This document shows, piece after piece, positions 22,060 to 30,036 of a stretch of 36,367 nt of DNA. Numbering within the stretch: the stretch's first letter is position 1; each line of letters begins with the position of its first letter. The notes under the pieces are model-generated. The model was not told where the DNA came from. It saw nothing but the letters and a program-made list of their open reading frames with translations, and did no database searches. Source of the stretch: Clostridia bacterium (GTDB lineage Bacteria; Bacillota; Clostridia; Oscillospirales; CAG-272); the NCBI GenBank assembly GCA_017507905.1, contig JAFWAA010000003.1:1-36367 (forward strand), in the 5' to 3' direction. A program made the translations under genes and the position numbers.

Positions 22060-24440
22060 ACTTTTCCGATAAGACGATCAAAACCTTAGAATTTGATAAG
22101 ATCACGCAGATGCTTGCCAATTGCGCCCATACCGAGGGCGCCAAGGAGCGGGCACTGACGCTGATGCCCTCGTCGGATCCCGTAACGGTCCGCCGCCGTT
22201 TGCGCTGCACGACCGATGCCAAGCGTCTGATCGAGATCAAGGGAATGCCTCCCTTTGGCTCGGTCACCGACGTTTCGGCCTCCTGTGAGCGCGCGGTCAA
22301 GGGCGCGATGCTGAGCACGCGAGAGCTTCTTGAGGTCTCGCGCGTTTTGCGCTCTGCACGGGCACTCAACGATTATCTCAAGGACAACAAGCCCTTTGAG
22401 ACGGTTCTGGACGAGATCTTCGGGCGCCTTCTGCCCAATCGCTATCTCGAGGAGCGGATCACCCGATCCATTCTCTCCGAGGATATGATCGCGGACGAGG
22501 CCAGCCGAGAGCTTGCCGAGATCCGTCGCAAGATCCGCGAGACCAACAACCGCATCAAGGATACCCTGCAGCGCTATATCAATGGCTCCTATTCCAAGAT
22601 CCTGCAGGACAATCTGGTCACCATGCGCAACGGGCGCTACGTGATCCCCGTCAAGGCCGAATGCAAGAACGAGCTGAAGGGCCTTGTGCATGACACCTCC
22701 TCCTCGGGCGCGACCATCTTCGTTGAGCCGATGGCCGTGGTGGAGGCCAACAACGAGCTGCGGATGCTGCAATCCAAGGAGACGCACGAGATCGAGCGCA
22801 TCCTCTATCAGCTTTCCGCAGAGGTCAGCGAGGCCTCCGAGAGCCTGCGCCTCAACTACCTCAATCTGACCGAGCTTGCCTTTTACTTCGCCTGCGCGGA
22901 GCTTTCCTCGCGAATGCACGCCTCGGAGGCGGTGATCGCGGAGGACCGCTCGATCGCCCTGCGCCGTGCGCGCCATCCGCTGATCGATCCAAAGCAGGTC
23001 GTTCCCACCAATATTTATTTGGGAAAGGACTACGATACCCTGATCATCACGGGTCCCAACACGGGAGGAAAGACGGTCACGCTCAAAACGCTCGGCCTCT
23101 TTGCCCTGATGACGCAGGCGGGTCTGCATATTCCTGCGGACGACGAGTCCTCGCTCTGCATCTTCGACAAGATCCTGGTGGATCTGGGCGACGAGCAGAG
23201 CATTGAGCAGTCGCTTTCCACCTTCTCCTCCCACATGGTGACCATCGTCTCCATCATGGAGGAGGTCGACGATCGCTCGCTCTGCCTTTTTGACGAGCTT
23301 GGAGCGGGCACCGATCCCGTTGAGGGAGCGGCGCTTGCCGTGGCCATTATCGAATCGGTGCGCGAGAGGGGCGCGATGTGCGCCGCGACCACGCACTATA
23401 CCGAGCTGAAGACCTATGCCCTTGATACCGAGGGCGTTCGCAACGCCTCCTGCGAGTTTGACGTTTCCACCCTGCGTCCCACCTACCGTTTGATGATCGG
23501 CACACCGGGCAAATCCAACGCCTTTGCCATTTCGGCAAAGCTCGGGCTTCCCGAAGAGATCATCGAGCAGGCCAAGAAGCATCTGCACACCGAGAACAAG
23601 CGCTTTGAGGAGGTCATCGGTCAATTGGAGGCCTCAAGGCTTGAGGCAGATCGCAACCGCGAGGAGAGCGAACGGCTGCGCCGCGAGTACGAGAGATTGC
23701 GCGAGGAGACCGAGCAGAGCATTCGCCGCCGCTTCCGTGAGGCCGAGCGCCAGATCGAGCAGGAGCAGAAGAAGGCGAGACAGATGCTGGAGAGCGCAAG
23801 AGTCACCAGCGAATTCGTCTTTGCCCAGCTCGAAAAGGCCAAGCGCGCAGAGGCCGAGGGAAAGCTGACCGAGGAGCTTGACGCCGCACGCCGTGCCGCA
23901 AGACGGGCGATCCGCGAGAATGAGGACAAGGTCGATCCCGTGGAGGAGCGCACCAACGAGGAGTACGTTCTTCCGCGCGAGCTGCGCAAGGGAGACCGCG
24001 TCTATATCGTCAGCATCGCCAAGGAGGGCGTCCTCCTTGAGGCACCCGACAAGAGCGGGAGCGTTGCCGTCCAGGCCGGCATTCTCAAGACCAGGACCCC
24101 CGTGGCCAATTTGCGCTTGATCGAGGAAAAGCCCAGCGTGATCAGCGGCAAGAAGGCAAAGCCTGCGTCGGATTACCACGCCAACGTCAATCGCAACGTC
24201 AAGGACGAGATCGACCTGCGCGGACTTTTGGGGGACGAGGCTTGGCTTGCGGTGGACAAATATCTGGACGAGGCGACCGTGGCCAATTTCCACACGGTTC
24301 GCTTGATCCACGGAAAGGGAACCGGCGCGCTCAAGAAGGCGCTCTGGCAGCACCTCAAGGGAGACCGCCGTATTGCCACCTTCCGCATCGGTCAGTACGG
24401 GGAAGGGGACGGCGGCGTGACCGTCGTGGAGCTGAAATAA
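22056..24440 (+). CDS. mutS2: Endonuclease/ribosome-rescue ATPase MutS2 (RqcU)
   Basis: A 794-residue MutS-family ATPase with a C-terminal Smr nuclease domain. In Firmicutes the protein is associated with splitting collided ribosomes (RqcU) and with suppressing recombination. The lever and clamp region contains DIVTMRNGRY-like NLVTMRNGRYVIPVKAE and HDTSSSGATIFVEP. Walker A is TGPNTGGKTVTLKTLG (about 329-344) and Walker B is LCLFDELGAGTDPVEGAALA. A KOW-like block and a long coiled coil lie at about 510-640. The Smr domain carries the EIDLRG and RLIHGKGTGALKKAL motifs. Translation overlaps recO by four bases. It ends the long yqfC-led run. Confidence 0.96.
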   Translation: MNFSDKTIKTLEFDKITQMLANCAHTEGAKERALTLMPSSDPVTVRRRLRCTTDAKRLIEIKGMPPFGSVTDVSASCERAVKGAMLSTRELLEVSRVLRSARALNDYLKDNKPFETVLDEIFGRLLPNRYLEERITRSILSEDMIADEASRELAEIRRKIRETNNRIKDTLQRYINGSYSKILQDNLVTMRNGRYVIPVKAECKNELKGLVHDTSSSGATIFVEPMAVVEANNELRMLQSKETHEIERILYQLSAEVSEASESLRLNYLNLTELAFYFACAELSSRMHASEAVIAEDRSIALRRARHPLIDPKQVVPTNIYLGKDYDTLIITGPNTGGKTVTLKTLGLFALMTQAGLHIPADDESSLCIFDKILVDLGDEQSIEQSLSTFSSHMVTIVSIMEEVDDRSLCLFDELGAGTDPVEGAALAVAIIESVRERGAMCAATTHYTELKTYALDTEGVRNASCEFDVSTLRPTYRLMIGTPGKSNAFAISAKLGLPEEIIEQAKKHLHTENKRFEEVIGQLEASRLEADRNREESERLRREYERLREETEQSIRRRFREAERQIEQEQKKARQMLESARVTSEFVFAQLEKAKRAEAEGKLTEELDAARRAARRAIRENEDKVDPVEERTNEEYVLPRELRKGDRVYIVSIAKEGVLLEAPDKSGSVAVQAGILKTRTPVANLRLIEEKPSVISGKKAKPASDYHANVNRNVKDEIDLRGLLGDEAWLAVDKYLDEATVANFHTVRLIHGKGTGALKKALWQHLKGDRRIATFRIGQYGEGDGGVTVVELK

Positions 24441-24532
24441 GCCGTCCTTATTTATCATTAGGAAGAAAACTTGGTCATTTTGACGATGTCTTTAGGTAAT
24501 TTGGGTGAACTTTCCTATTTTTACCCCTTCAA

Positions 24533-24571
24533 TTTGTGATTTTTGCTATTTTATGTGACAAAAATCACAAA
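24533..24571. promoter_or_regulatory. Inverted repeat with CRP/FNR-like palindrome before rsmE
   Basis: TTTGTGATTTTTG and CAAAAATCACAAA form a perfect 13-bp inverted repeat with a 13-base loop. The right half also contains TGTGA-N6-TCACA (24554-24569), an exact CRP-type consensus site. It ends eight bases before the -35 box of the rsmE promoter. No T-run follows on the plus strand, so it does not look like a simple terminator for mutS2. Confidence 0.6.
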
Positions 24572-24578
24572 AAAGGTG

Positions 24579-24607
24579 TTGACGAATTGTTGAATATGTG
24601 CTATAAT
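24579..24607 (+). promoter_or_regulatory. Sigma-A promoter for rsmE
   Basis: TTGACG (24579-24584), 17-nt spacer, TATAAT (24602-24607). The start codon is 28 bases after the -10 box. Confidence 0.87.
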
Positions 24608-24635
24608 AAGAGCACTGACGTTTTGTGAGGTGCGT

Positions 24636-25394
24636 ATGCCCAGATTTTTCGTTCAGCGCGGACAGATCGAGGCGGGAACCGTCACGCTCCTTGGCGATGA
24701 CGCCCACCACATCTCGCGCTCACTGCGCATGGCAGCAGGCGAGCGCATTACCGTCTGCGATATGCAGAAAACCGAATATGAGTGCGAGCTGACCGATTTT
24801 TTGCCCGACCGCGTTCTGGCACGCGTGCTTTCCGAGAGACCGTCGGACACCGAGCCCCCCTTCCACGCCCACGTTTTTCAGGCCCTCCCCAAGGGAGAAA
24901 AGCTGGATTTGGTCATTCAAAAGGCGGTGGAGTGCGGTGCGAGCGAGCTGACCGTGTTTGAGAGCGAGCGCTGTGTTGCCCGTGTCAAGGAGGCCGCAGA
25001 TGCCAAAAAGACCGAGCGCAGGCAGAGGATCGCCCTTGAGGCCGCTAAGCAGAGCGGGCGCGGCGTCATTCCCACCGTGCATTCGGCCATGCGCTTTCCC
25101 GAGGCGATCAAACGGGCGGCCGAGGCTGATCTGGCCCTCTTTTGCTACGAGGGAGACGGCACGCTTCCGCTTTCGGGCGTCCTGCGGGAGTATACTGCGG
25201 CGCACCCGGATAAGACCGATCCCACGATCTCGATCGTTATCGGGAGCGAGGGTGGCTTTTCCCTGAACGAGGCCGAGCAGGCAAGGCGCGCGGGGCTGAT
25301 CCCGGTCGGGCTTGGCAAGCGTATCCTGCGTACCGAAACGGCGGCGTCCTTCGTTCTGGCCTGCCTCGTTTACGAGCTGGAGCTTGGCCATTGA
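24636..25394 (+). CDS. rsmE: 16S rRNA (uracil1498-N3)-methyltransferase RsmE
   Basis: A 252-residue SPOUT methyltransferase that methylates U1498 of 16S rRNA using SAM. An N-terminal PUA-like domain (MPRFFV, then DDAHHISRSLRMAAGERITVCD) is followed by ALPKGEKLDLVIQKAVECGASEL, then the C-terminal trefoil knot with ISIVIGSEGGFSLNEAEQA and LGKRILRTETAASFVLACLVYE. The ATG at 24636 gives the conserved MPRFF start, with GAGGTG five bases upstream; a GTG at 24630 is possible. It has its own promoter and a CRP-like palindrome upstream. Confidence 0.95.
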   Translation: MPRFFVQRGQIEAGTVTLLGDDAHHISRSLRMAAGERITVCDMQKTEYECELTDFLPDRVLARVLSERPSDTEPPFHAHVFQALPKGEKLDLVIQKAVECGASELTVFESERCVARVKEAADAKKTERRQRIALEAAKQSGRGVIPTVHSAMRFPEAIKRAAEADLALFCYEGDGTLPLSGVLREYTAAHPDKTDPTISIVIGSEGGFSLNEAEQARRAGLIPVGLGKRILRTETAASFVLACLVYELELGH

Positions 25395-25499
25395 TCCGTC
25401 TTCCCGTCACGGACTTCGTAAAATTGACGGAGCCTTTGACACATTATGCATATTGCATGAAAAAAACGAAAAAAAAGCAAAAAAATATCAAAAAGCCTA

Positions 25500-25528
25500 T
25501 TGAAAAAACACAAAAAATAGTGTAAAAT
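25500..25528 (+). promoter_or_regulatory. Sigma-A promoter for the PucR/CdaR-type regulator
   Basis: TTGAAA (25500-25505), 17-nt spacer, TAAAAT (25523-25528) in a markedly AT-rich stretch. An ATGCA-TAT-TGCAT inverted repeat lies at 25446-25458, about 40 bases upstream of the -35 box, and could be an operator. Confidence 0.68.
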
Positions 25529-25581
25529 AGATTAGGTTTTATCATTCAGGTTTCAAACAAAATGTTGAGGAGAGTCTTTCT

Positions 25582-26667
25582 ATGTCGAATCGTTTGTTTC
25601 AGGGTGTTATTCACCAGATGAAGGATGCCATTGACCGCGTCATCGGTGTTGTGGATGAAAACGGCGTGATCATCGCCTGCTCGGAGCTGATCAAGATCGG
25701 CGAGATCCACCAGGGTGTCCGTGATGAGCTGAATTACACCGGAGAGGTCGTAACCAGAAACGGTTATACCTACCGTCCCATGACCAGCGGCCCCAAGAAC
25801 GATTATATCGTTTTCGTAGAGGGTGAGGATAAGATGGCGGAGAAGATGTCAAAGCTCTTGGCGATCTCGCTCGGCAACATCAAGAACCTCTACGACGAGA
25901 AGTACGATAAGGGCTCCTTTATCAAGAATATCATTCTGGACAATATTCTTCCCAGCGATATTTACATCAAGTCCAAGGAGCTGCATTTCAATACCGAGGA
26001 GACCCGTATCGTCTTCCTCATCAAATTCTTCGGCAAGACCGATATGATGCCCTTTGAGATGCTGCAGAATATGTTCCCGGACAAGTCCAAGGATTACGTC
26101 ATCAGCGTAGGGGAGCACGATATCGTTCTGGTCAAGGACGTTAAGCCCGGCATTGAGAGCCGTGAGGTCGAAAAGATCGCCACCAACATTGCCGACACCA
26201 TTTCCACCGAGTTCTACACCAAGGTTGCCATCGGCATTTCCTCCGTGGTGGAGAACATCAAGGATCTGGCCCGCGCCTACAAGGAGGCACAGGTCGCCCT
26301 CGAGGTCGGAAAGGTATTTGAGACCGAGAAGAACATCATCACCTACGAGAACCTCGGCATCGGCCGCTTGATCTATCAGCTGCCCACCACGCTTTGCGAG
26401 ATGTTCCTGCAGGAGGTCTTCAAGAAGGGCAAGCTCGAGTCGCTTGACCGCGAGACGCTGATGACCATTCAGTGCTTCTTTGAGAACAACCTCAACGTTT
26501 CCGAGACCTCGAGAAAGCTCTTCGTGCACAGAAACACGCTGGTCTACCGTCTGGAGAAGATCCGCAAGCTGACCGGCCTTGATCTGCGCGAGTTCGAGCA
26601 CGCCATCACCTTCAAGGTCGCACTCATGGTGCGCAAGTACCTCAACTCCAAGCCCATTAAGTATTGA
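25582..26667 (+). CDS. PucR/CdaR-type transcriptional regulator
   Basis: A 361-residue regulator. The N-terminal part resembles the CdaR sugar-diacid-recognition region (DAIDRVIGVVDENGVIIACSE ... YIVFVEGEDKMAEKMSKLLA). The middle is a GGDEF-like CdaR domain (TEFYTKVAIGISSVVENIKDLARAYKEAQ). The C-terminus is the PucR helix-turn-helix (FENNLNVSETSRKLFVHRNTLVYRLEKIRKLTGLDLREF). The family usually activates carbon or nitrogen catabolic genes in response to a small molecule. Here no catabolic gene lies beside it, so the target and ligand are unknown. GTTGAGGAGAG precedes the ATG. It appears monocistronic, with its own promoter and a hairpin-rich 3' end. Confidence 0.85.
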   Translation: MSNRLFQGVIHQMKDAIDRVIGVVDENGVIIACSELIKIGEIHQGVRDELNYTGEVVTRNGYTYRPMTSGPKNDYIVFVEGEDKMAEKMSKLLAISLGNIKNLYDEKYDKGSFIKNIILDNILPSDIYIKSKELHFNTEETRIVFLIKFFGKTDMMPFEMLQNMFPDKSKDYVISVGEHDIVLVKDVKPGIESREVEKIATNIADTISTEFYTKVAIGISSVVENIKDLARAYKEAQVALEVGKVFETEKNIITYENLGIGRLIYQLPTTLCEMFLQEVFKKGKLESLDRETLMTIQCFFENNLNVSETSRKLFVHRNTLVYRLEKIRKLTGLDLREFEHAITFKVALMVRKYLNSKPIKY

Positions 26668-26672
26668 TCCTT

Positions 26673-26787
26673 GCGGCGAGTGCCGCGAGAGAACAGCACC
26701 CTCGGTGCTCCGACACTTTATGATGACAGAAAGCGAAATGCGCGACGTGTATTCCTCGTCTGCACATTTCGCTTCTGTACTGTTTTT
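26673..26787 (+). terminator. Three hairpins ending the regulator transcript
   Basis: GCGGC/GCCGC (26673-26686) and AGCACC/GGTGCT (26695-26709) are small stems. They are followed by a long imperfect hairpin in which ACAGA...GCGAAATGCGCGACG pairs with CGTCTGCACATTTCGCTTCTGT (26726-26778), then CTGTTTTT. The last is a convincing terminator. The first two make the 3' end unusually structured. Confidence 0.7.
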
Positions 26788-26872
26788 GCCCCAAGGCGCA
26801 TAAGGTGCCGTGTCCCTTCATAGAATACCTAAAGTTGCCTCGCTATGGCGCGGGGCGGGAAGGAAATACCCG

Positions 26873-28270
26873 ATGAAGCAATCTCAATCCATCGAACGCC
26901 GTCCCAAAAGGGCTTTGCGCAGCACCTGCGCGCTGCTGCTTTTGGTTCTCCTCACCCTTTGCACGCTCTGCTCCTGCGGCGTAAGCCCATACCATCTGCA
27001 GATCATTGAGCAGCAGCAACAGCGCATCGAGGAGCTGGAGGGGCTCAACCAGCAGCTCCAGGCACAGCAGGGCGCTTACGATAAGCTCGAGCTGATCGCC
27101 GCGATCTTCGAGCAGTTCGGCTACTATTCCGGCACGCATACGCAAGAGGAGACGCTTGACGCGATCCTCAAGGCTTATGCGCACGCTACGGGAGATTATT
27201 ACGCGGAGTACTACACGCAGGAGGAATACGAGCAGATCGCCGCGGAGAGCAGCGGTGACTACGAGGGGATCGGCGTCAGCGTCGTGCAGACGGCCGTCAC
27301 GATCGACGGGTATTCCCACGCCGTGTTCCAGGTCATCGCCGTTTATCGTGATAGCCCCGCCGAGGCCGCAGGCATTCTGGTCGGCGACTGCATTTACGCC
27401 GTGAAGGGCGAGGACGGAGAATATATGACCGTAACCTCACTTGGCTATACCAACGCGCTGGCGGAGATCCGCGGCGAGAAGGGAACCACCGTGGAGCTGA
27501 TGATCCTGCGCCAGGGCGCGGATAAGGCTTGGCAAACGATCGAGTTTTCGGCCGTTCGTGACACCTTTGAGGCGATCGTCGTGACGCACCGCGTCAGCGA
27601 GACCGATCCTACCGTGGGCATCGTGCATATCTCCAGCTTCGATCTCACCACGCCCATTCAGTTCAAGTCCGCCGTCAACGCACTGCTCGACATGGGCGTT
27701 GAGCATTTCGTCTTTGACGTGCGCAACAATCCCGGAGGCGACCTGCAATCCATCAAGGCGGTCCTCACCTATTTCCTTCAGCCGGATGACCTCATTCTGA
27801 GCGCCATCAATAAAAAGGGAGAGGTGGCAGCCTCCTACCGTGCAACGCCGATGTTTACCGCAGACGAGCTGTATTCCGCCTGCAACGTTTCCAAGGACGA
27901 GATCGGAATGTATGCGGACCTTGACATGGTGGTGCTTTGCAACGGCAATACCGCAAGCGCGGCCGAGGTCTTTACTGCAACCCTGCGCGACTACGGCCTT
28001 GCCAAGATCGTTGGCGAAACGACCTTCGGAAAGGGAATTATGCAGTCCATTCTTCCGCTTTCCAATTACGGCAATTTTGACGGCTATTTCAAGTTCACCT
28101 CTTACGCTTACGTCACGCAGTGCGGCATTCCGTATCAGGATATCGGCATTGCGCCCGACGAGGGCCTCGAGGTGGCACTCTCCGAGGAAGCGATGCAGTA
28201 TAACATCTATCTCCTCCCCGAGGCAAAGGACGATCAGCTCCTTCTGGCGATCGCACAGCTTGCCGACTAA
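26873..28270 (+). CDS. S41 family C-terminal processing peptidase, lipoprotein
   Basis: A 465-residue exported protease. A basic start and hydrophobic signal (STCALLLLVLLTLCTLCSC) carry a lipobox ending at Cys (about residue 36). A short coiled-coil segment (IIEQQQQRIEELEGLNQQLQ) follows, then a PDZ domain (about 135-235, including AVYRDSPAEAAGILVGDCIY) and the S41 core. The catalytic serine lies in NGNTASAAEVFTATL and the lysine in GETTFGKGIMQSIL. The family (CtpA/B) cleaves C-terminal ends of envelope or sporulation regulators. The ATG at 26873 is preceded by GGGAAGGAAA. The gene is 48 bases before greA. Its substrate is unknown. Confidence 0.93.
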   Translation: MKQSQSIERRPKRALRSTCALLLLVLLTLCTLCSCGVSPYHLQIIEQQQQRIEELEGLNQQLQAQQGAYDKLELIAAIFEQFGYYSGTHTQEETLDAILKAYAHATGDYYAEYYTQEEYEQIAAESSGDYEGIGVSVVQTAVTIDGYSHAVFQVIAVYRDSPAEAAGILVGDCIYAVKGEDGEYMTVTSLGYTNALAEIRGEKGTTVELMILRQGADKAWQTIEFSAVRDTFEAIVVTHRVSETDPTVGIVHISSFDLTTPIQFKSAVNALLDMGVEHFVFDVRNNPGGDLQSIKAVLTYFLQPDDLILSAINKKGEVAASYRATPMFTADELYSACNVSKDEIGMYADLDMVVLCNGNTASAAEVFTATLRDYGLAKIVGETTFGKGIMQSILPLSNYGNFDGYFKFTSYAYVTQCGIPYQDIGIAPDEGLEVALSEEAMQYNIYLLPEAKDDQLLLAIAQLAD

Positions 28271-28318
28271 CGAAAACGGAATTCTATTTAACACTTCAAT
28301 TATAAAAGGAGAACTATC

Positions 28319-28807
28319 ATGGCAAAGGGAAAACAAATGCTGTATACCCAGCAGGGATATCAGGAGCTGGTTGACGAGCTGCACCGCTTAAAGCACGAGA
28401 AGCGCGAGGAGATCAAGAACGCGATCGCAACCGCGCGCGGCTTCGGTGACCTTTCCGAGAACGCCGAGTACGACGAGGCAAGAAACGAGCAGGCCAAGAA
28501 CGAGACCCGCATCAAGGAGCTGGAGGAGCTTCTCGAGAACGCCGTTATTCTGGACGAGAGCAGCATCGATACCAGCGTGATCAGCTTGGGCTCCACGGTC
28601 AAGATCTTCCACGAGGCACTTGGCATGGAGATGGTCTACGATCTCGTCGGCTCCAACGAGTCCAACCCCGCCGAGGGCAAGATCTCGGATCAGTCTCCCA
28701 TCGGTGAGGCTCTGATCGGCAAGCGCGAGGGGGATAGCGTGCAGGTGGAGGTTCCCAACGGAACCGTTTCGATGAAGATCCTGTCCGTTTCCAGAACCCA
28801 GAACTGA
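28319..28807 (+). CDS. greA: Transcription elongation factor GreA
   Basis: A 162-residue factor that rescues backtracked RNA polymerase by stimulating transcript cleavage. The N-terminal coiled coil reads YQELVDELHRLKHEKREEIKNAIATARGFGDLSENAEYDEARNEQ in two parts, with the acidic tip DLSENAEYDEA. The C-terminal FKBP-like domain has VISLGSTVKIF and ISDQSPIGEALIGKREGDSVQVEVP. AAAAGGAGAAC precedes the ATG. Length is typical (about 158). A strong terminator follows at 28825-28872. Confidence 0.97.
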   Translation: MAKGKQMLYTQQGYQELVDELHRLKHEKREEIKNAIATARGFGDLSENAEYDEARNEQAKNETRIKELEELLENAVILDESSIDTSVISLGSTVKIFHEALGMEMVYDLVGSNESNPAEGKISDQSPIGEALIGKREGDSVQVEVPNGTVSMKILSVSRTQN

Positions 28808-28824
28808 CCGTAGAAAAAAAGGAC

Positions 28825-28872
28825 AGCGGAACGACCGTGGCAGAATGAAAAACGGCTCGTTCCGCTCTTTTT
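28825..28872 (+). terminator. Terminator after greA
   Basis: AGCGGAACGA (28825-28834) and TCGTTCCGCT (28857-28866) form a perfect 10-bp stem with a 22-base loop, followed by CTTTTT. Confidence 0.82.
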
Positions 28873-28896
28873 GAACCAAAGCAAAAGGAGACGCTC

Positions 28897-29631
28897 ATGC
28901 ACCGAGAGGATAAACGGGAGGCCGGCGAGATCGTGGTCAACAACCGCTTCTTGACCTGGCTGGATAATTTTTGGTACCACTACAAATGGCACGTCATCGT
29001 GTCCGCCTTTTTCCTGCTGCTCTGCGTGATCTGCTTTGCCCAATGCTCCACGCGGGAGGCGGGCGACGTCACGGTCACCTTTGCCGGCGGATATTCCATG
29101 ACGGCAGAGGAGCAGGCCACGCTCAAGACCACGTTGAATGCGATCGCCCCCGCACGCAAGGAGGGAGAGGGAACGCTTTCGACGATTCTGAGTACGTATT
29201 CCATCTTCACCGAGGAGGAGCTGCGCGCCCTCTTTACCGATGAGAATGGCAATTTTGACAATTACGCCTTCCAGATGGCCAAAGGGCAGACGTCCGAGCA
29301 GCTGGAGACCTTTTCGAGCTTTGTCAAAACGGGGGAATCCTCGATCTTCCTCGTCAGTCCCGAGGTCTACGAGGTGCAAAATCTGGATTACCTCGCCGTT
29401 CCGCTGAGCGAGCTGTTTGATACCGTTCCGGATAACGCATACGACGCCTACGCCATTCGCTTGGCCGACACGGAGTTTTATCAATACTACGATGCCATTC
29501 AGTTCCTTCCCGAGGATACGCTGATCGTCATGCTTCAGCCCATGCTCCTGTGGGGACAGTCCTCGGACGAGGCAAAGTACGATACCTTCCTCGAGATGTA
29601 TTACGCCATCGTCAACGCGAAGGCGCAGTAA
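28897..29631 (+). CDS. Unknown membrane-anchored extracytoplasmic protein
   Basis: A 244-residue protein. A short cytoplasmic N-terminus containing RFLTWLDNFWYHYKWHVIV leads into one membrane helix (about 32-48, VIVSAFFLLLCVICFAQC). An exported domain of about 190 residues follows, beginning DVTVTFAGGYSMTAEEQATL. No catalytic motif is recognised. The aromatic-rich FWYHYKW segment just before the helix is the most distinctive feature. AAAAGGAGACG precedes the ATG. It lies between the greA terminator and its own terminator, so it is probably a separate unit, though no promoter is clear. Confidence 0.75.
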   Translation: MHREDKREAGEIVVNNRFLTWLDNFWYHYKWHVIVSAFFLLLCVICFAQCSTREAGDVTVTFAGGYSMTAEEQATLKTTLNAIAPARKEGEGTLSTILSTYSIFTEEELRALFTDENGNFDNYAFQMAKGQTSEQLETFSSFVKTGESSIFLVSPEVYEVQNLDYLAVPLSELFDTVPDNAYDAYAIRLADTEFYQYYDAIQFLPEDTLIVMLQPMLLWGQSSDEAKYDTFLEMYYAIVNAKAQ

Positions 29632-29647
29632 AGGAAAAGAAAAAAGC

Positions 29648-29682
29648 CCCGACGAACAAAAGCCGTTCGTCGGGACTTCTTT
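29648..29682. terminator. Bidirectional terminator between convergent genes
   Basis: CCCGACGAAC, loop AAAAGCC, GTTCGTCGGG, with a T-run on the right (ACTTCTTTTTTT) and an A-run on the left. It serves both the 28897-29631 gene and the minus-strand redox operon ending at 29685. Confidence 0.9.
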
Positions 29683-29684
29683 TT

Positions 29685-30035
29685 TTATTCCATATTTGCG
29701 GTAGCAACAAGGCTTGCGCCCGTGCCGAGCAGATCGGGAAGGAGGATTTGTCCAACCGACACGGGAAGCTCGATCACGGTTGCGTTGATCAGCTCCATGC
29801 AGGCAAACATCTTTTCCTTCGGAATGGTGCGGTCGGTCTTGACGGGAACGACGCGTCCGTCGGTGGCACGGACCGTGGAGGTCACGGTGCGCATCGGGTG
29901 CGTGCATTCGTCATTGGCGTACTGCAGTCCGCGCGGACAGGTGTAACCCGTCACGCTCTTGACCGCGCCGTCCTCCAGCTCCACGCGGAGCTGACAGCCC
30001 TTGGGGCATACGATACAAGTCAATTCTCTTACCAT
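29685..30035 (-). CDS. DUF1667 cysteine-motif protein, third gene of redox operon
   Basis: A 116-residue DUF1667 protein. It starts MVRELTCIVCPKGCQLRVEL, with the cysteine set C-x2-C-x3-C and a further Cys in GYTCPRG that could bind an iron-sulfur cluster. FACMELINATVIELPVSVGQ is the typical C-terminal block. GGAGG lies nine bases before the ATG, and one base separates it from the stop of the upstream oxidoreductase. In Clostridia this protein travels with a GlpA-like and a GlpB-like flavoprotein and is presumed to be the third subunit or an electron-transfer partner. Confidence 0.88.
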   Translation of the reverse strand: MVRELTCIVCPKGCQLRVELEDGAVKSVTGYTCPRGLQYANDECTHPMRTVTSTVRATDGRVVPVKTDRTIPKEKMFACMELINATVIELPVSVGQILLPDLLGTGASLVATANME

Positions 30036-30036
30036 A

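Noticed and set aside
22086..23624. Minus-strand open frame of 512 codons within mutS2
   Set aside because: Shadow of mutS2, which carries Walker and Smr motifs in the plus frame.
25404..25430. CCGTCA/TGACGG hairpin after rsmE as a terminator
   Set aside because: Only six base pairs with a 15-base loop and no T-run; not sufficient to call.
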